In this document: in pieces, positions 1-10,758 of the stretch
Layout: each line of letters starts with the position of its first letter
How positions within the stretch are numbered: position 1 is the stretch's first letter
Assembly (NCBI RefSeq): GCF_036588685.1
Contig: NC_086375.1
Coordinates: forward strand, 48,058,955 to 48,122,954
Source of the DNA: Mytilus trossulus
Lineage: Eukaryota > Mollusca > Bivalvia > Mytilida > Mytilidae
Length of the DNA: 64,000 nucleotides
Direction: 5' to 3'
The notes under the pieces: model-generated
The model's input: the letters and a program-made list of their open reading frames with translations, nothing else
Told to the model about the DNA's origin: nothing
Database searches by the model: none
Program-made: the position numbers and the translations under genes

Positions 1-53
1 TGGACAGTTGTCTCATTGTCATTCATACCATATATTCTTATTTATATTTATAG

Positions 54-3000
54 ATCCTGTTGAGTGGCAATGAAATACCTCCTGCTTTTGAACTTGGGCT
101 CAGAATTATAAAGGTACAAACATGTGGTAATTTAAGAACCTCTAAGAAATATTGTATGTATAGTTTATCAACACATGAAATAACATTTAATATTGTGTAA
201 GTTAGGTTTATTTGGTATATTAAAACATGTAAAACAACAATGCATATTCAAGTATTATACATATACACAGAAATCAACCATGATGAATATACAAAAATTA
301 TTTAAAAAACACATAAAGCCATGAATATATATATTTTATATATAAGCACATAAAACAACCATGCTTTATTTGAACTTTGGTGAATAATTGTCTCATTGAC
401 AATATAAAATATAAACACAGTAAAACCAACATGCATAAACATGATAATACATGAAAACATGAAACAACCATGCATAAATAAATATTATATATAAACACAC
501 AGAATAACATTATATTCAAGGTATCAACATCAATACATATTAGAACATTGTTTACATGTATTTCATTATTGTCTGAAATACAAAATTGATTTGTACTCCT
601 TACAATACAGGAGAAAAGCTCCTTTTGTCTTGTTTTTTGTTTTTCTTTTAAAGCTCATACAAATAAATTTTATAAATTTCCAGACAATATAAAAAGTAAA
701 ATCTCTGAACATCTATTACATGTAATAAAAGAAAACACCTATCAGTACAAGGAAAAAGATCATAATCAATCAATTTTCCATATTGAACTGTGTTTTATTT
801 AGGAATGTAATCTTGGAGGACAAGTTATTTATACACATACTGCTAGAGAGATGGCTAAACATCAGAGATATGATCACATCAGACAGTTACTGGATTGTCT
901 GGTGAAAGTAGGCATGGGAGAAGATGACATGATTGATGAAATGATTGGAGCTTGTATACTTGTGGTGGCTGATAATCCAAATGAGGTACATATAGAAATT
1001 ATTTTTTTAAAGAGGGTTGGGGTAAGTATGTTATATGTTCCTACATCTTACATGAGAGTTTCAAACTTGAAATAGTTGTCTCGCCTGCAACAAAAGTCAT
1101 AGAAAGTGAGACATTGGGATTGACTTCAACTATTGTTAAGTTTTATTCTTAAGTAAACTGATAGAAACTACTTCCTAATGATCATTGTCATTGAATATAA
1201 AATTGCATTACTATCAGTACATATCAGTTTGGTGACTTTTTTGAGGCCCTACTCCTTAGGACTGACTTTGAATTAATTTGCGATCTTCAGTTATAAGTTT
1301 CTGCTCAAGTTTGATTGATAGGAAACTACTTTTCATAGACTTTAAAATTTCTATTAAGTCTTATGAAAGAGGGACGAAAGATACAAAAGGGACAGTCAAA
1401 CTCATAAATCAAAAAATAAACTGACAACGCCATGGCTAAAAATGAAAAAGACAAACAGACAAATAATAGTACACATCACATGACACAACATAGGAAATAA
1501 AGAATAAGCAACACAAACACCACGAAAAACTAGGGGTGATCTCAGGTGCTCCTGAAGGGTAAGCAGATTCTGCTCCACATGTGGCACCCGTATATAACTG
1601 TCTGCAAATCTCAGTTTGTCGACCATTTCAGGCCATATTACCCACTGTATCATGGTCCAGCCATTGAATTGATAAGCAAGGTTGATGTTCATCAGATTGT
1701 TCGAATTTTATGCTTAAAGGCAGGACATTTCTTTTAGTCAACAGTTTATTTTAACTTAATGACATATCTTCCCCCACTGTTGTAATTCCTCCTGTTTCCA
1801 GATATCTAGCTGATATTTGGAATATATGAGTTTAATGAGAAGTATTACCTGTACTGGGTATTTGTTTATTTTTAGGTTACCCACTTCTGTTTAGTTTTCT
1901 GCATCATTTACAGTTATGCTTGCAGATATTGTATTAATTGTGTGACAAATACGATTAATTCATAGACTTACTACAAGTTTTCTCCATACTCCAAATGAAA
2001 TTGTTATTGAAAACAATTATTGGGAAGTAAAAAGATATTGCATTTATATTACTTTATTGTAATTGTCACTTTTCACAGATTTACTAGAGTATTCTTGTTT
2101 TTCAGGCAAAAGAGGCAGAAAATTTAATTAAACTTCTGAGGAAAGATTCACACAAGGTAATATATGTGTTTTATAGCTTTAATTTTTTAAAACTGAGAAT
2201 ATTACTATTCTTTATTTATTTAAAATTCAGCTGCAGTAACAACAAAATTGAAGCATGTTATAAGCTTTTGTCTTGATAGCTCAAAATTTTATCCTTATTA
2301 AGATATGCTGTCAAAAGCCATAGTGAATGACTCCTCGAGTTATATAAATGAAATTGATTTTCATATTTAGAACATTTCATTTATTTCTTTTCAAAGCATA
2401 CTCCTCTCTTTCTTCAAATATATCAAATGAAATCTATCAAATTGAAGAAACACTTTTTAAACCAGTTAGCTTTAACCCTTTCATCCTCAATGATGTCTTG
2501 AGGCATTGCCTGGTATATCCACAATGGTTCTCAAGGCATTTCCTCACATAGGCTCAATGATGAGTTAAGGCATTGATTTTGTGTATTATTTTAAAATTAA
2601 ATTAGCACAGATATATAACAGGATGTATGACAAAGTAAATTGACACAGTTGTGGAACATATTAGGAAATTTGAATCTATGCTTCGTTGTGGGCAATCATA
2701 CCATTTAAATAAAAAAAAATACAAGCACCAGGGGAAAATGGCTTCTTCTATAGAGAAGTGTGGGTTTATCAGTGCAAGCTATACTTTATTGTAGTTTTAA
2801 CATTGTTAGGCATTATACTCATGATTATTTTTGCCGGAGTGATGGTGAGGGCTAAAATAATGGTCAAATATGTCAATTTTAGAAATGCAATAAATATAGT
2901 CATAATAAATTAATGAGTAAGAACATGAGCATCATTTAAGAGTTTGAAAGTGTTTTAAATTAAAAAAATATATTAAATGCATGTCAATTTGATAAAGTTT

Positions 3001-3605
3001 ATTATTCTGCAGTAGTCAATATATGCATGTGCAAACAAATTTTATTGGATTTAAAGCATGTGTTTATTCACAAAGAGAAAGAAGCATATCATATTAGAAT
3101 TCTATGTTTGTTGTTTCAACAAGGGTCTTTCCAGGTGAAAAATAAAATATTTGTTTTTTATGACCCTATTTGAATAAGGTGATTTGAACTAATTGTGATT
3201 GGTTAAGTAATTTATATAAGACTGCATTATTAATACACTGTAATCCTAATTCAAATTGATTTTTACTAAAAAAAAAAATCAATGTCTAAATAATATAGAC
3301 AGGAAACCCTATCAATAATGTAATTAATGACAGTCAATCTATTTGGTAATCACGTACAGGGTCTCTCTGCATTTATGTTTTTCTGCTTGCAGTATTATTT
3401 AATTAAATATAAATTGTTTATCATCTTATTTTTACAGATCAATGCCTATATTCTGTGTGGTAAACTGAGGTCAGCTTATCTAATGGCAGTTAAAGCAGAG
3501 AGAGTAGAGGATGTCCAAAGGATAGCAGGAGCTGCTCAGAGGATGGGACAAACAGCGGTCAAAAATATATGTAATAAATGGCTAGAACAGAAGAAAAAAA
3601 CATGA
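54..3605 (+). CDS. ZFYVE26: ZFYVE26 (spastizin), C-terminal four coding exons; gene starts left of window
   Basis: Exons at 54-113, 803-985, 2106-2156 and 3438-3605 are all phase 0, have GT-AG borders and join in frame to a TGA stop at 3603-3605. The 153 codons read ILLSGNEIPPAFELG..., then a helical segment with REMAKHQRYDHIRQLLDCL, then AKEAENLIKLLRKDSHK, and finally INAYILCGKLRSAYLMAVKA...NKWLEQKKK. From memory this matches the alpha-helical C-terminal end of ZFYVE26/spastizin, a large FYVE-domain protein that works with spatacsin and AP-5 in lysosome reformation, autophagy and cytokinesis. The FYVE domain lies outside the window. Possible poly(A) signals are AATAAA at 3687-3692 and 4383-4388. 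The family call rests on recalled similarity of the last exons; the exon structure itself is solid. Confidence 0.8.
1368..1595. repeat. Dispersed bivalve-type repeat in ZFYVE26 intron 2
   Basis: A block begins near 'gaaagagggacgaaagatac' and contains 'actgacaacgccatggctaaa' followed by an AC-rich stretch and 'ggtgctcctgaagggtaag'. Related but shorter pieces occur near 10485-10610 and 24400-24560, where 'gactgacaacaccatgac' and 'ggctgacgactccatgacc' are recognisable. Open frames here (for example 1402-1692 on the minus strand) are repeat-derived and not supported as genes. Confidence 0.55.
2771..3100 (+). mobile_element. Foldback/MITE-like element, one end intact, in ZFYVE26 intron 3
   Basis: The left end 'gcaagctatactttattgta' and internal landmarks ('gtgatggtgagggctaaaat', 'catcatttaagagtttgaaa', 'gtagtcaatatatgcatgtg', 'agagaaagaagcatatcata') are shared in the same order with the element at 9392-10046. 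The right terminal arm present in that copy is missing here. It is non-coding and probably a non-autonomous DNA element. Confidence 0.6.
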
Positions 3606-3703
3606 TCTTTTAACATGCAGTTTATTTGTGTTGATGGTTGTTAATCCCAATGCTAGAGAATATAACAAATATGTGACTGAATTCAAAATAAAATTAATTG
3701 AGT

Positions 3704-3959
3704 CATACCTGCCAACTTTTCAATATGCCCATGGGTGTTTTACGTGCAAGATGGCTCTTATAGTTCTACAAAACATTCAAGAGGGTCTTCAAATACATTA
3801 TAATGTTGTTTTTGGGCTTCTTCATCTTTTACTAGCCTATAGCCATTGTAAATTTAACTGTTCCGTTTAAAATTGTGGACAAATTTGCTCTTTTAAAATT
3901 TCCATTTAGGAACCTTCATGGGGGAAATCCCCCACAAATAGTGACAGTTGGCAGGTATG
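3704..3959. mobile_element. MITE in the ZFYVE26 3' region, with target-site duplication
   Basis: Terminal inverted repeats are CATACCTGCCAACT at the left and the complement AGTTGGCAGGTATG at the right. The 6-bp direct repeat TTGAGT flanks it exactly (3698-3703 and 3960-3965), as expected for a transposition target-site duplication. The 256-bp body has no coding capacity. It lies about 100 bp past the ZFYVE26 stop, so it may sit within the 3' UTR if the distal poly(A) signal is used. Confidence 0.75.
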
Positions 3960-6885
3960 TTGAGTATAGTTATATGATATTGATTATGATATTTTACATT
4001 GATAGTCTTGTATTATGATTATGGCATGATTTTTAATTAATTTATGCAATGAATTTCGACAGAATCTATTTATCTGCTTTTGTCCATTTAATTACAGTTG
4101 ACAAGTTTTATGTAGATTGTTACAGATGCTTTTTGAAAAATTGATTACAGTTTAAATTAAAACTTCTCATGTGAAACAACATAATACGGGTTGATCTACT
4201 TTAGATTTATCTAATTTCAATCTTAGTAGTTCTCTTTCCAATTATAGTTCTCAAAATGCTTCTTTATTTTTATTTTATGAAGAAAATTTGTTTTCAGATG
4301 ATGATTGTTTTGAAGGTTATTTTGTTTTATGACCACAGAAACAAGAACTTTTCTATAGTTGTTGTTTCCAATTTTTGAAGAAAATAAATGTTCTTAAGTG
4401 CTGTAAACATAAAAAGCTCAGAACTTCAGTTCATCCGAGGTAATTTACTTAACTTTACTTGTCGTATCTAAAGGACAATGAAAATTTGTTTATGGATTCA
4501 CAGATAATTTGATATTAAATGTAAGACTTATACTGGAAAAATTAAGTTTAAGGTTTTATTGTTTGATAAATAATTCTTACTAAACTGATCCTTATAAATC
4601 TATAATAAAAAGATACAGGTATTTGTTAGATAGTATAGAAATATAAAGATATATTTGTTGATTTAATGTACAGTATACAATAATACACCAAAAACTAATG
4701 CTACGTTTGTTGATTGTATTAAACCCAAAACAAGGCTTTCAGAATCAAGATGATTCAGTATAAAAGTTAGTGCTTATATCTGTTATATTTTACAAAGTTT
4801 ATGTATGATTTGGAGAATGTTATTATATCAAATCAGGTTTCAGATGCTTTTCAGTTAGTTTTTATTTTGTGAATAAAAATAGCAAATTTGATTTACAGGT
4901 ATATTCATTGTTATTCATGATTCTTTGTCCTTTTGCTGTACCTTGTCATGATTTATGCATATATACAAAAATTGTACATGAAATATTATTTCTACAATAT
5001 ATTAAAAATCTTATTATAAAATACATTGCTGGCTTTCCATCTTGTGTGTTTTTAGTATTTTTTTAACACAGTAAAAAAAGATATTAGCATTCGCCAATGC
5101 AGGTAAACCAGTCAGGTTATAGAAATTTTAAAACAAATTTAAGTATCCTTATGCAGAAATTATTACAATGCTCCAGTTATGGAATAAGAAGGGTTGATTC
5201 AGCATCACAATGCCCTCACTTTTTGTGCCATATTTTAAGTATTAAGTGAATATGTGAACTTTCATGAATTTATATTTTGCATATAATATGAAATTGAAAA
5301 AAATCACCTCAATTCTTGTATGATTGAATGAGAAAGAAGTTTTATGCAGAAATTGGAAAAGAGATTAATTGACCAAAATATTTCGATCAAGAGGATGAAA
5401 ATATGAACAGAATGTTATTGTGTGCATAGTCATCATATTGCCCTGTCTTTTGGTTGTTGTTTTTTGTGCCTATGCCTATGAGTCCTTTCTGCCATCTGTT
5501 CGTCCATCAGTTGGGTCTGTCCTGCTTTGGGTTAAAGTTTCTTGTCAAGGTAGTTTTGATAAAGTTACACAAGTCCAACTTTAAACTTAATACACATCTT
5601 CCCTGTGATATTCTATCTGCAGCTTCATTGTTAGTTGTGCCGTTTTTATGTTATTTTTTTGTTGAGATGATTTAAACCATGTACACTATTTAAGTATATG
5701 TTTTTGAATATATTACACAGAAGACATTTAATAATTCAGACACAGTGAAATACAACCTTTGGACTTGAGTAAAAACATCTTTTTGCTAATTTCTGGTACA
5801 AGATGATAAACTTGCAAGTGATTCCAGTGTAAAACAAATGGTCGCTTTAAAGATTTTCTTTCTGGAATAACAATTATAAAATCACAATGGTTATGTAAAA
5901 ATATAACATATGGTCAAGATATCTTTACTATTTTGCTATAAGGAAAATCATGTGAAGATATCTTCAATTTTTATTTTATTGTTTAATGGTGCTGAAGCAT
6001 TAATGTAATGTATTAATACATGTATTGTTATTTTTGATTAATTAAATAAATACTTTCAAAATTAGTACTGTTGTATTTGTTTTAAAACAAAGTGATTTAT
6101 AAAAAAAAATCTTACCTCTGAATAGGATTTGGTCATATTTAAAGATAATGTTGACCAGCTAGTCTCTTGTGGTTTAAATGATCAGTATCATCTAATTGGA
6201 AAAAAAATATGCACTTGCAGAAACCGAAACAGTGGAACATTATGTTAATTGCTGTTCTGAATTTCAAAGTGACAAGTCCTTAACACAGAGCACCTCACTT
6301 CACTAACAAGTTAATGTAGTTTCCTAGCATTAGTTTCATTCTAATTCTTTGCCAGAACTCAAATTTTGCATATAATCTTAGCATTTTATGAAAATAAGGA
6401 GATGTGGTATGATTACCAAAGTTCAAATAAAGCGAATGTAAGCAATTATTTTAGTACATAACCCTGTCCCATTGTGGTCATAGTACCATTTAATATTAAG
6501 TGGAAGTTATTCAGCACCATTTATTGATAAATTGTTGATTTGCCCTTATGCTTCATTGAATGATGTCAGAATATTTACAACCTGTTAAAGATACTTCCTA
6601 GGTGGTTTTTTAAATCATTTTTAAAAACCTTACAAGATTGATTATATTAATACATCACTTTCTACTATAATACATCACTATAACTATCTACCTTGTTTTG
6701 TCAAGGTGTGTTTGACTATTATCTTAATTGAATAGGAAAAGCTATTTTTCAAGAAGAAGGTCTGTAGATCTTCATGGTACTATTGATATCTCCACCAATA
6801 AAATTTGGCTGATACGATGAAACTGATCTTGCTTTAAGAGGCATACAATAATCAATCATTCATCACTTTTTAAGAAAACAATATA

Positions 6886-7025
6886 CAATTATGGCCCGTT
6901 GAAGAGGTGAATATTCAAAATTGTCAACACGAGAAGGTTATTTCAATGAGGGCGCAGTCCGAAGTGAAATAACTTTCAAGGGTTGACAATTTTGGATATT
7001 CATCGATTCTAAGGGGCCACAATTG
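6886..7025. repeat. Imperfect inverted repeat (foldback) in intergenic DNA
   Basis: The left arm includes 'gaatattcaaaattgtcaac' and 'gttatttca'. The right arm contains their imperfect complements 'gttgacaattttggatattc' and 'tgaaataac'. The outer ends 'caattatggccc' and 'ggggccacaattg' also pair. The arms are about 60 bp with a short centre. It is probably a MITE or the end of a larger element, since the flank up to about 7510 is also less AT-rich than its surroundings. Confidence 0.55.
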
Positions 7026-7903
7026 ATTTATTATACCGAACTAACAGTGGAAAGTTTTTATAACAAAGTCAAAGACAAGTTGACGTCAGATGAAAATACA
7101 TTTGTGTTCTAGAATTTCTAGATTGTACAACAAAAGTAGAATCTTTTTGTAAAATATTGATGGCCCTGAAAAGGACCGTTACTCTATAAGAGCTATCATC
7201 AGCTGCTGTCACTCTATTCATGTCTAATGCCTTATTTCCTCGTCTCTTTTTCTTCTTCGTCTCTGAGTCTCGGTGACTGCTTCAACTGTAACGTGAACGC
7301 TGCCATTTTGTTTATTTACGTCTGTGACATCATAATCATGGGAGATAACTCAAGTACAAATCAACAATCTCAAGGGGTTATTCACCGCTGGTGGTAATTT
7401 TTAGGGTTATTCGTCTTTCCTTGCAATTGAATGAAAAACAACTGAATCATTCCATGTCACGTGACAACGTTTCACCCAATAGAATTGTTTAAAATATATG
7501 TAAGGTATAATAAGAGGAAATATATGCATTTTTATAACATTTATATCTGAGGGTTTAAAAAAGAACATAATTTATGACTTAACTGCATAAATACTCATCA
7601 AATAACCACTTTATAGATAATTTGTAAAATACCTTGTGTATATTTAAAAATTATTTTATGAAACTATTCCGATAGTTGTGTCATCTACCTTGGATGTAGT
7701 ATATTGCAAGATATAGGTATGCTAATCCATTGGCAGATTATCTATTTGTATTAAGCTTGTATAAGAGGGTAAAGAATATTGTATCCAAAATGCCTTATTG
7801 TCTTACATGGAGAAGGGAAAAAAAACAATGATAATCGGCTTTCTTACTAGAGCGAACATTGAAGCTCGGTAACCATTGGTGTGAATAGACATTTGTCAAG
7901 TCG

Positions 7904-8090
7904 GATAGAATTATAAAATGTGTCCCAATGACAATTCTGACCGAATAAAAGAAATTAGCCCCAGTGAAAATTATAATAGTATAATAGAAATAAGCCCAAG
8001 TGTCATTTCTGATAGTATAAATAGAAATTGTCCGGCCACAGAGACAATTCCGAGTGTATTATAGAAATTGGCTCCAGTATCAATCCGGGT
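7904..8090. repeat. Degenerate ~37-bp tandem repeat, about five units
   Basis: Five successive blocks share the order 'atagaaat', then 'agccccagtg' or similar, then 'acaattctga'. Examples are 'agaaattagccccagtg', 'agaaataagcccaagtg' and 'agaaattggctccagta'. The units have diverged strongly, so this is an old tandem expansion. Confidence 0.5.
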
Positions 8091-8470
8091 GACACTGACG
8101 TTTAAACACAAATCATACTTGCTAGGATGCGTTTGCTGTCTGGCCAACAGAATATCTATTCAAGAAAACAAAACGAAAATTAGCAGAACTTGCTGATTGT
8201 GTTATACCTCTTCAATAATGTAAAGAAAAAAAACATCGATGCTTAATAGAAATACGCATATATTGAATTTAGAAAATACAAGAACAGTTCTGTATAATTT
8301 GTTTGAATATGTGCGAGTATTATAGCATCGGGAAATGCACATCTCAGTTTACTTTTTACTTTTACATTTTGAAGTTGTTGCATCAGATTCAAGAAATACA
8401 TCTGAGATATTTCAGTTTCAGCACGATCATACTGAGTAATAAGTTTAAGAAGTTATAAGTGAATTGTAGT

Positions 8471-8608
8471 CAAATTTTGTACAATTTGTAATTTGTACAA
8501 GCACTTTTTGTACAAATAACAATTTGTACCAAGTCAAAATACAAATTATAATTTGAACAATTTTATTTGATTATATCATAATCTGTACAAAATGATAGCT
8601 TGTACACA
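8471..8608. repeat. TTGTACAA-rich degenerate repeat
   Basis: The sequence is dominated by variants of the palindrome TTGTACAA and its derivatives ('tttgtacaat', 'atttgtacaagc', 'tttgtacaaataac', 'atctgtacaaaat', 'gcttgtacacaac') spaced irregularly over about 140 bp. There is no coding potential. Confidence 0.45.
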
Positions 8609-9391
8609 ACATATAATACTGTCCGCATGAGAGGGCTGATCTGACCATGACGATGAAAGTTTTTAACCTTGATTGGATATACAGCCCTTGCACAGTCAGT
8701 CTTTATTGTCTTTATTTTGGAATCGATATTAATCAATATCTATTTGATATTCTAATGTTGGGGAAAAAGTAAAAACACAGAAATACTGATCTCCGAGGAG
8801 GGTTAACTGCCAATTTCCGGGGACCAGTCAGTTAGTAGCAAATATGAACATGGTACTTACAAGGTTAATTTCTAAGATAAGGTGGACATGTGTATCGGAG
8901 TACATAGTACGGTTTTCTTTAATAATAAACTATGTTCTGATGTCTCTATCAGTGGATATAAATACGATAAAGATAAAAACTCACGATGACAATCTGTCTC
9001 GAAAAAAGTATAATGTATTCAGTAAAATGCATAACCAGATAAGTTCTTCCAACATTCTTAAATAGTCTGCTTTACTCAAATCACAAAGAAAAGATGATGA
9101 TGTAAACAAGGTGTTAGCTTTCAATAATCAACCATGTGACTTTAATGAAATTTTATGCAAAGAGTTATATTCCATTCATTGTGTAATTATCTATTTAATT
9201 AATGAAGAGGATGGAAATGGCTTGTATCATCAAACGTCAAATTCCAATTCCGCTACCGTTAGCGGAGGTTAGCGCCCAATTAATAATATAAAAAAAAAAC
9301 ACATAGACATTCAATTCATCTCATCTCCGATAGTAAACTACACTTTCAAATTGCTAGTAAAAAAATATGGCGATTGATCAAATTTTAGAAA

Positions 9392-10046
9392 TAATTGATG
9401 CAAGCTATACTTTGTTGTAGTTTTAACATTGGGTAGGCATTATATTTATATGATTTGTTTTGCCTGAGCGATAGTGAGGGCTAAAATATCAAGAAGATAA
9501 TGCCTATCCATGTTAAAAGTACAATAATGTAAAGCTTGCATCAATTATTTCGATTCTGATTAGGACAATTAAGGTTATTTCTATGTCCGATTTGTATAAG
9601 AGTGCAGAGTTTGTGTAGTCTCTTCCATGAGCCCTCTGACTTTTTGTTTTTAAACAAGCAAATGACTGGCAATGTGATTTTTCAGGGGGGATTGAACAGC
9701 CAGCAAAAACGGTTATCGTATCTTGGTAAAATATGTCAATTTTGAAATGCAACACATTACATTCATGATAAATTAATTAGTAACAACATGTGCATCATTT
9801 AAGAGTTTGAAAGTGTTTTAAGTTCATGAAATATATTATATGCATGCCAATTTGATGAAATTCGTTATTCGGCTGTAGTCAATATACGCATGTGTAATAA
9901 ATTTTATTGTATTTAGAGTATGGGTTTATTCATAAAGCGAAAGAAGCACGTGATATTGACTATCGCTCGGGCAAAAATAACCACGAATATAATGCCTACC
10001 CATGTTAAAACTACAATAAAGTATAACTTGCATCAATTGTTTCTTG
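9392..10046. mobile_element. Composite foldback element with long terminal inverted repeats
   Basis: The left arm (about 95 bp from 9392, with 'gttgtagttttaacattggg' and 'gagcgatagtgagggc') is the inverted counterpart of the right arm ending at 10046 ('gactatcgctcgggcaaaaa', 'catgttaaaactacaataaa'). A second right-type arm sits inside at about 9490-9549, so the left 160 bp alone forms a complete small foldback. The remainder (9720-10046) matches the element in the ZFYVE26 intron at 2771-3100. This suggests one element inserted next to, or recombined with, another of the same family. Confidence 0.65.
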
Positions 10047-10244
10047 AATCATGACGATGATTCCGCGCCATAATTAAACATACAGATATTGGTGGCAACT
10101 TTGATAGTTGAATAAAATTTGTACAAGACAGGGAATACAAAAAACAAAGAAATTTGCAATAACTGTATAAGATATATATATATAGTTATACCCGCTAATC
10201 GAGTCCCTGTACATCAAACGGATAATTTGTTTTATCGTTAGATC

Positions 10245-10285
10245 AAGGATTTGTATAGTAAGACCTTCTTACTATACAAATCCTT
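10245..10285. repeat. Perfect 19-bp hairpin with 3-base loop
   Basis: AAGGATTTGTATAGTAAGA is followed by CCT and then its exact complement. The hairpin is absent from the matching position of copy B (near 24175), so it was inserted into copy A after duplication or lost from B. It may be a minimal foldback element or the relic of two abutting transposon ends. Confidence 0.7.
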
Positions 10286-10758
10286 TGTTAGAACTTTTTT
10301 TTTTTTATCGCCATACCCCATGTCAACTACTTAATAATAAAATCCAATCAAGCACAGGTTTGAAACATCCGGTTCATTACTATTGATGTAATTTTGAATC
10401 GCTTTTTTAAATGTCTTTATTATTAATCATTATCAAATTGATGCTTACAGTCAACTCCAGTTATATTTGATTAAGTAGGTAAAAAGAAAAGGACGTAAAA
10501 ATAAAAACCGTATGACTGACAACACCATGACTAAAGGAAAAAAAAACCCAAATTGACAACAGTCCACAAAACATTACACAATTAACTGCAGATTGGAATA
10601 CACGAACACAAACAACGACCGTGATGTATTGGTGCTGCGGACGCAAATGTCAAAATGTTCGGAAAATAAAATATTTGCTGCAACCGAAATACACATTTTG
10701 TTTTGGCTAAAACAAATATAATTCTTGTCCATGATTATGAATTTATTATAGCTGTTTT

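Larger units (their letters stand above)
4390..9390. other. Intergenic stretch with no supported gene
   Basis: This is AT-rich sequence between the ZFYVE26 3' end and the repeat cluster at 9.4 kb. The open frames of 60-73 codons at 4869, 5454 and 8844 show no recognisable domain or splice partners. The region does hold a foldback at 6886-7025, a degenerate tandem repeat at 7904-8090 and a TTGTACAA-rich block at 8471-8608, listed separately. Confidence 0.6.

Noticed and set aside
8844-9065. 73-codon frame MNMVLTRLISKIRWTC... as a gene
   Set aside because: I find no domain, signal peptide or nearby exons, and frames of this length are expected by chance across 64 kb.
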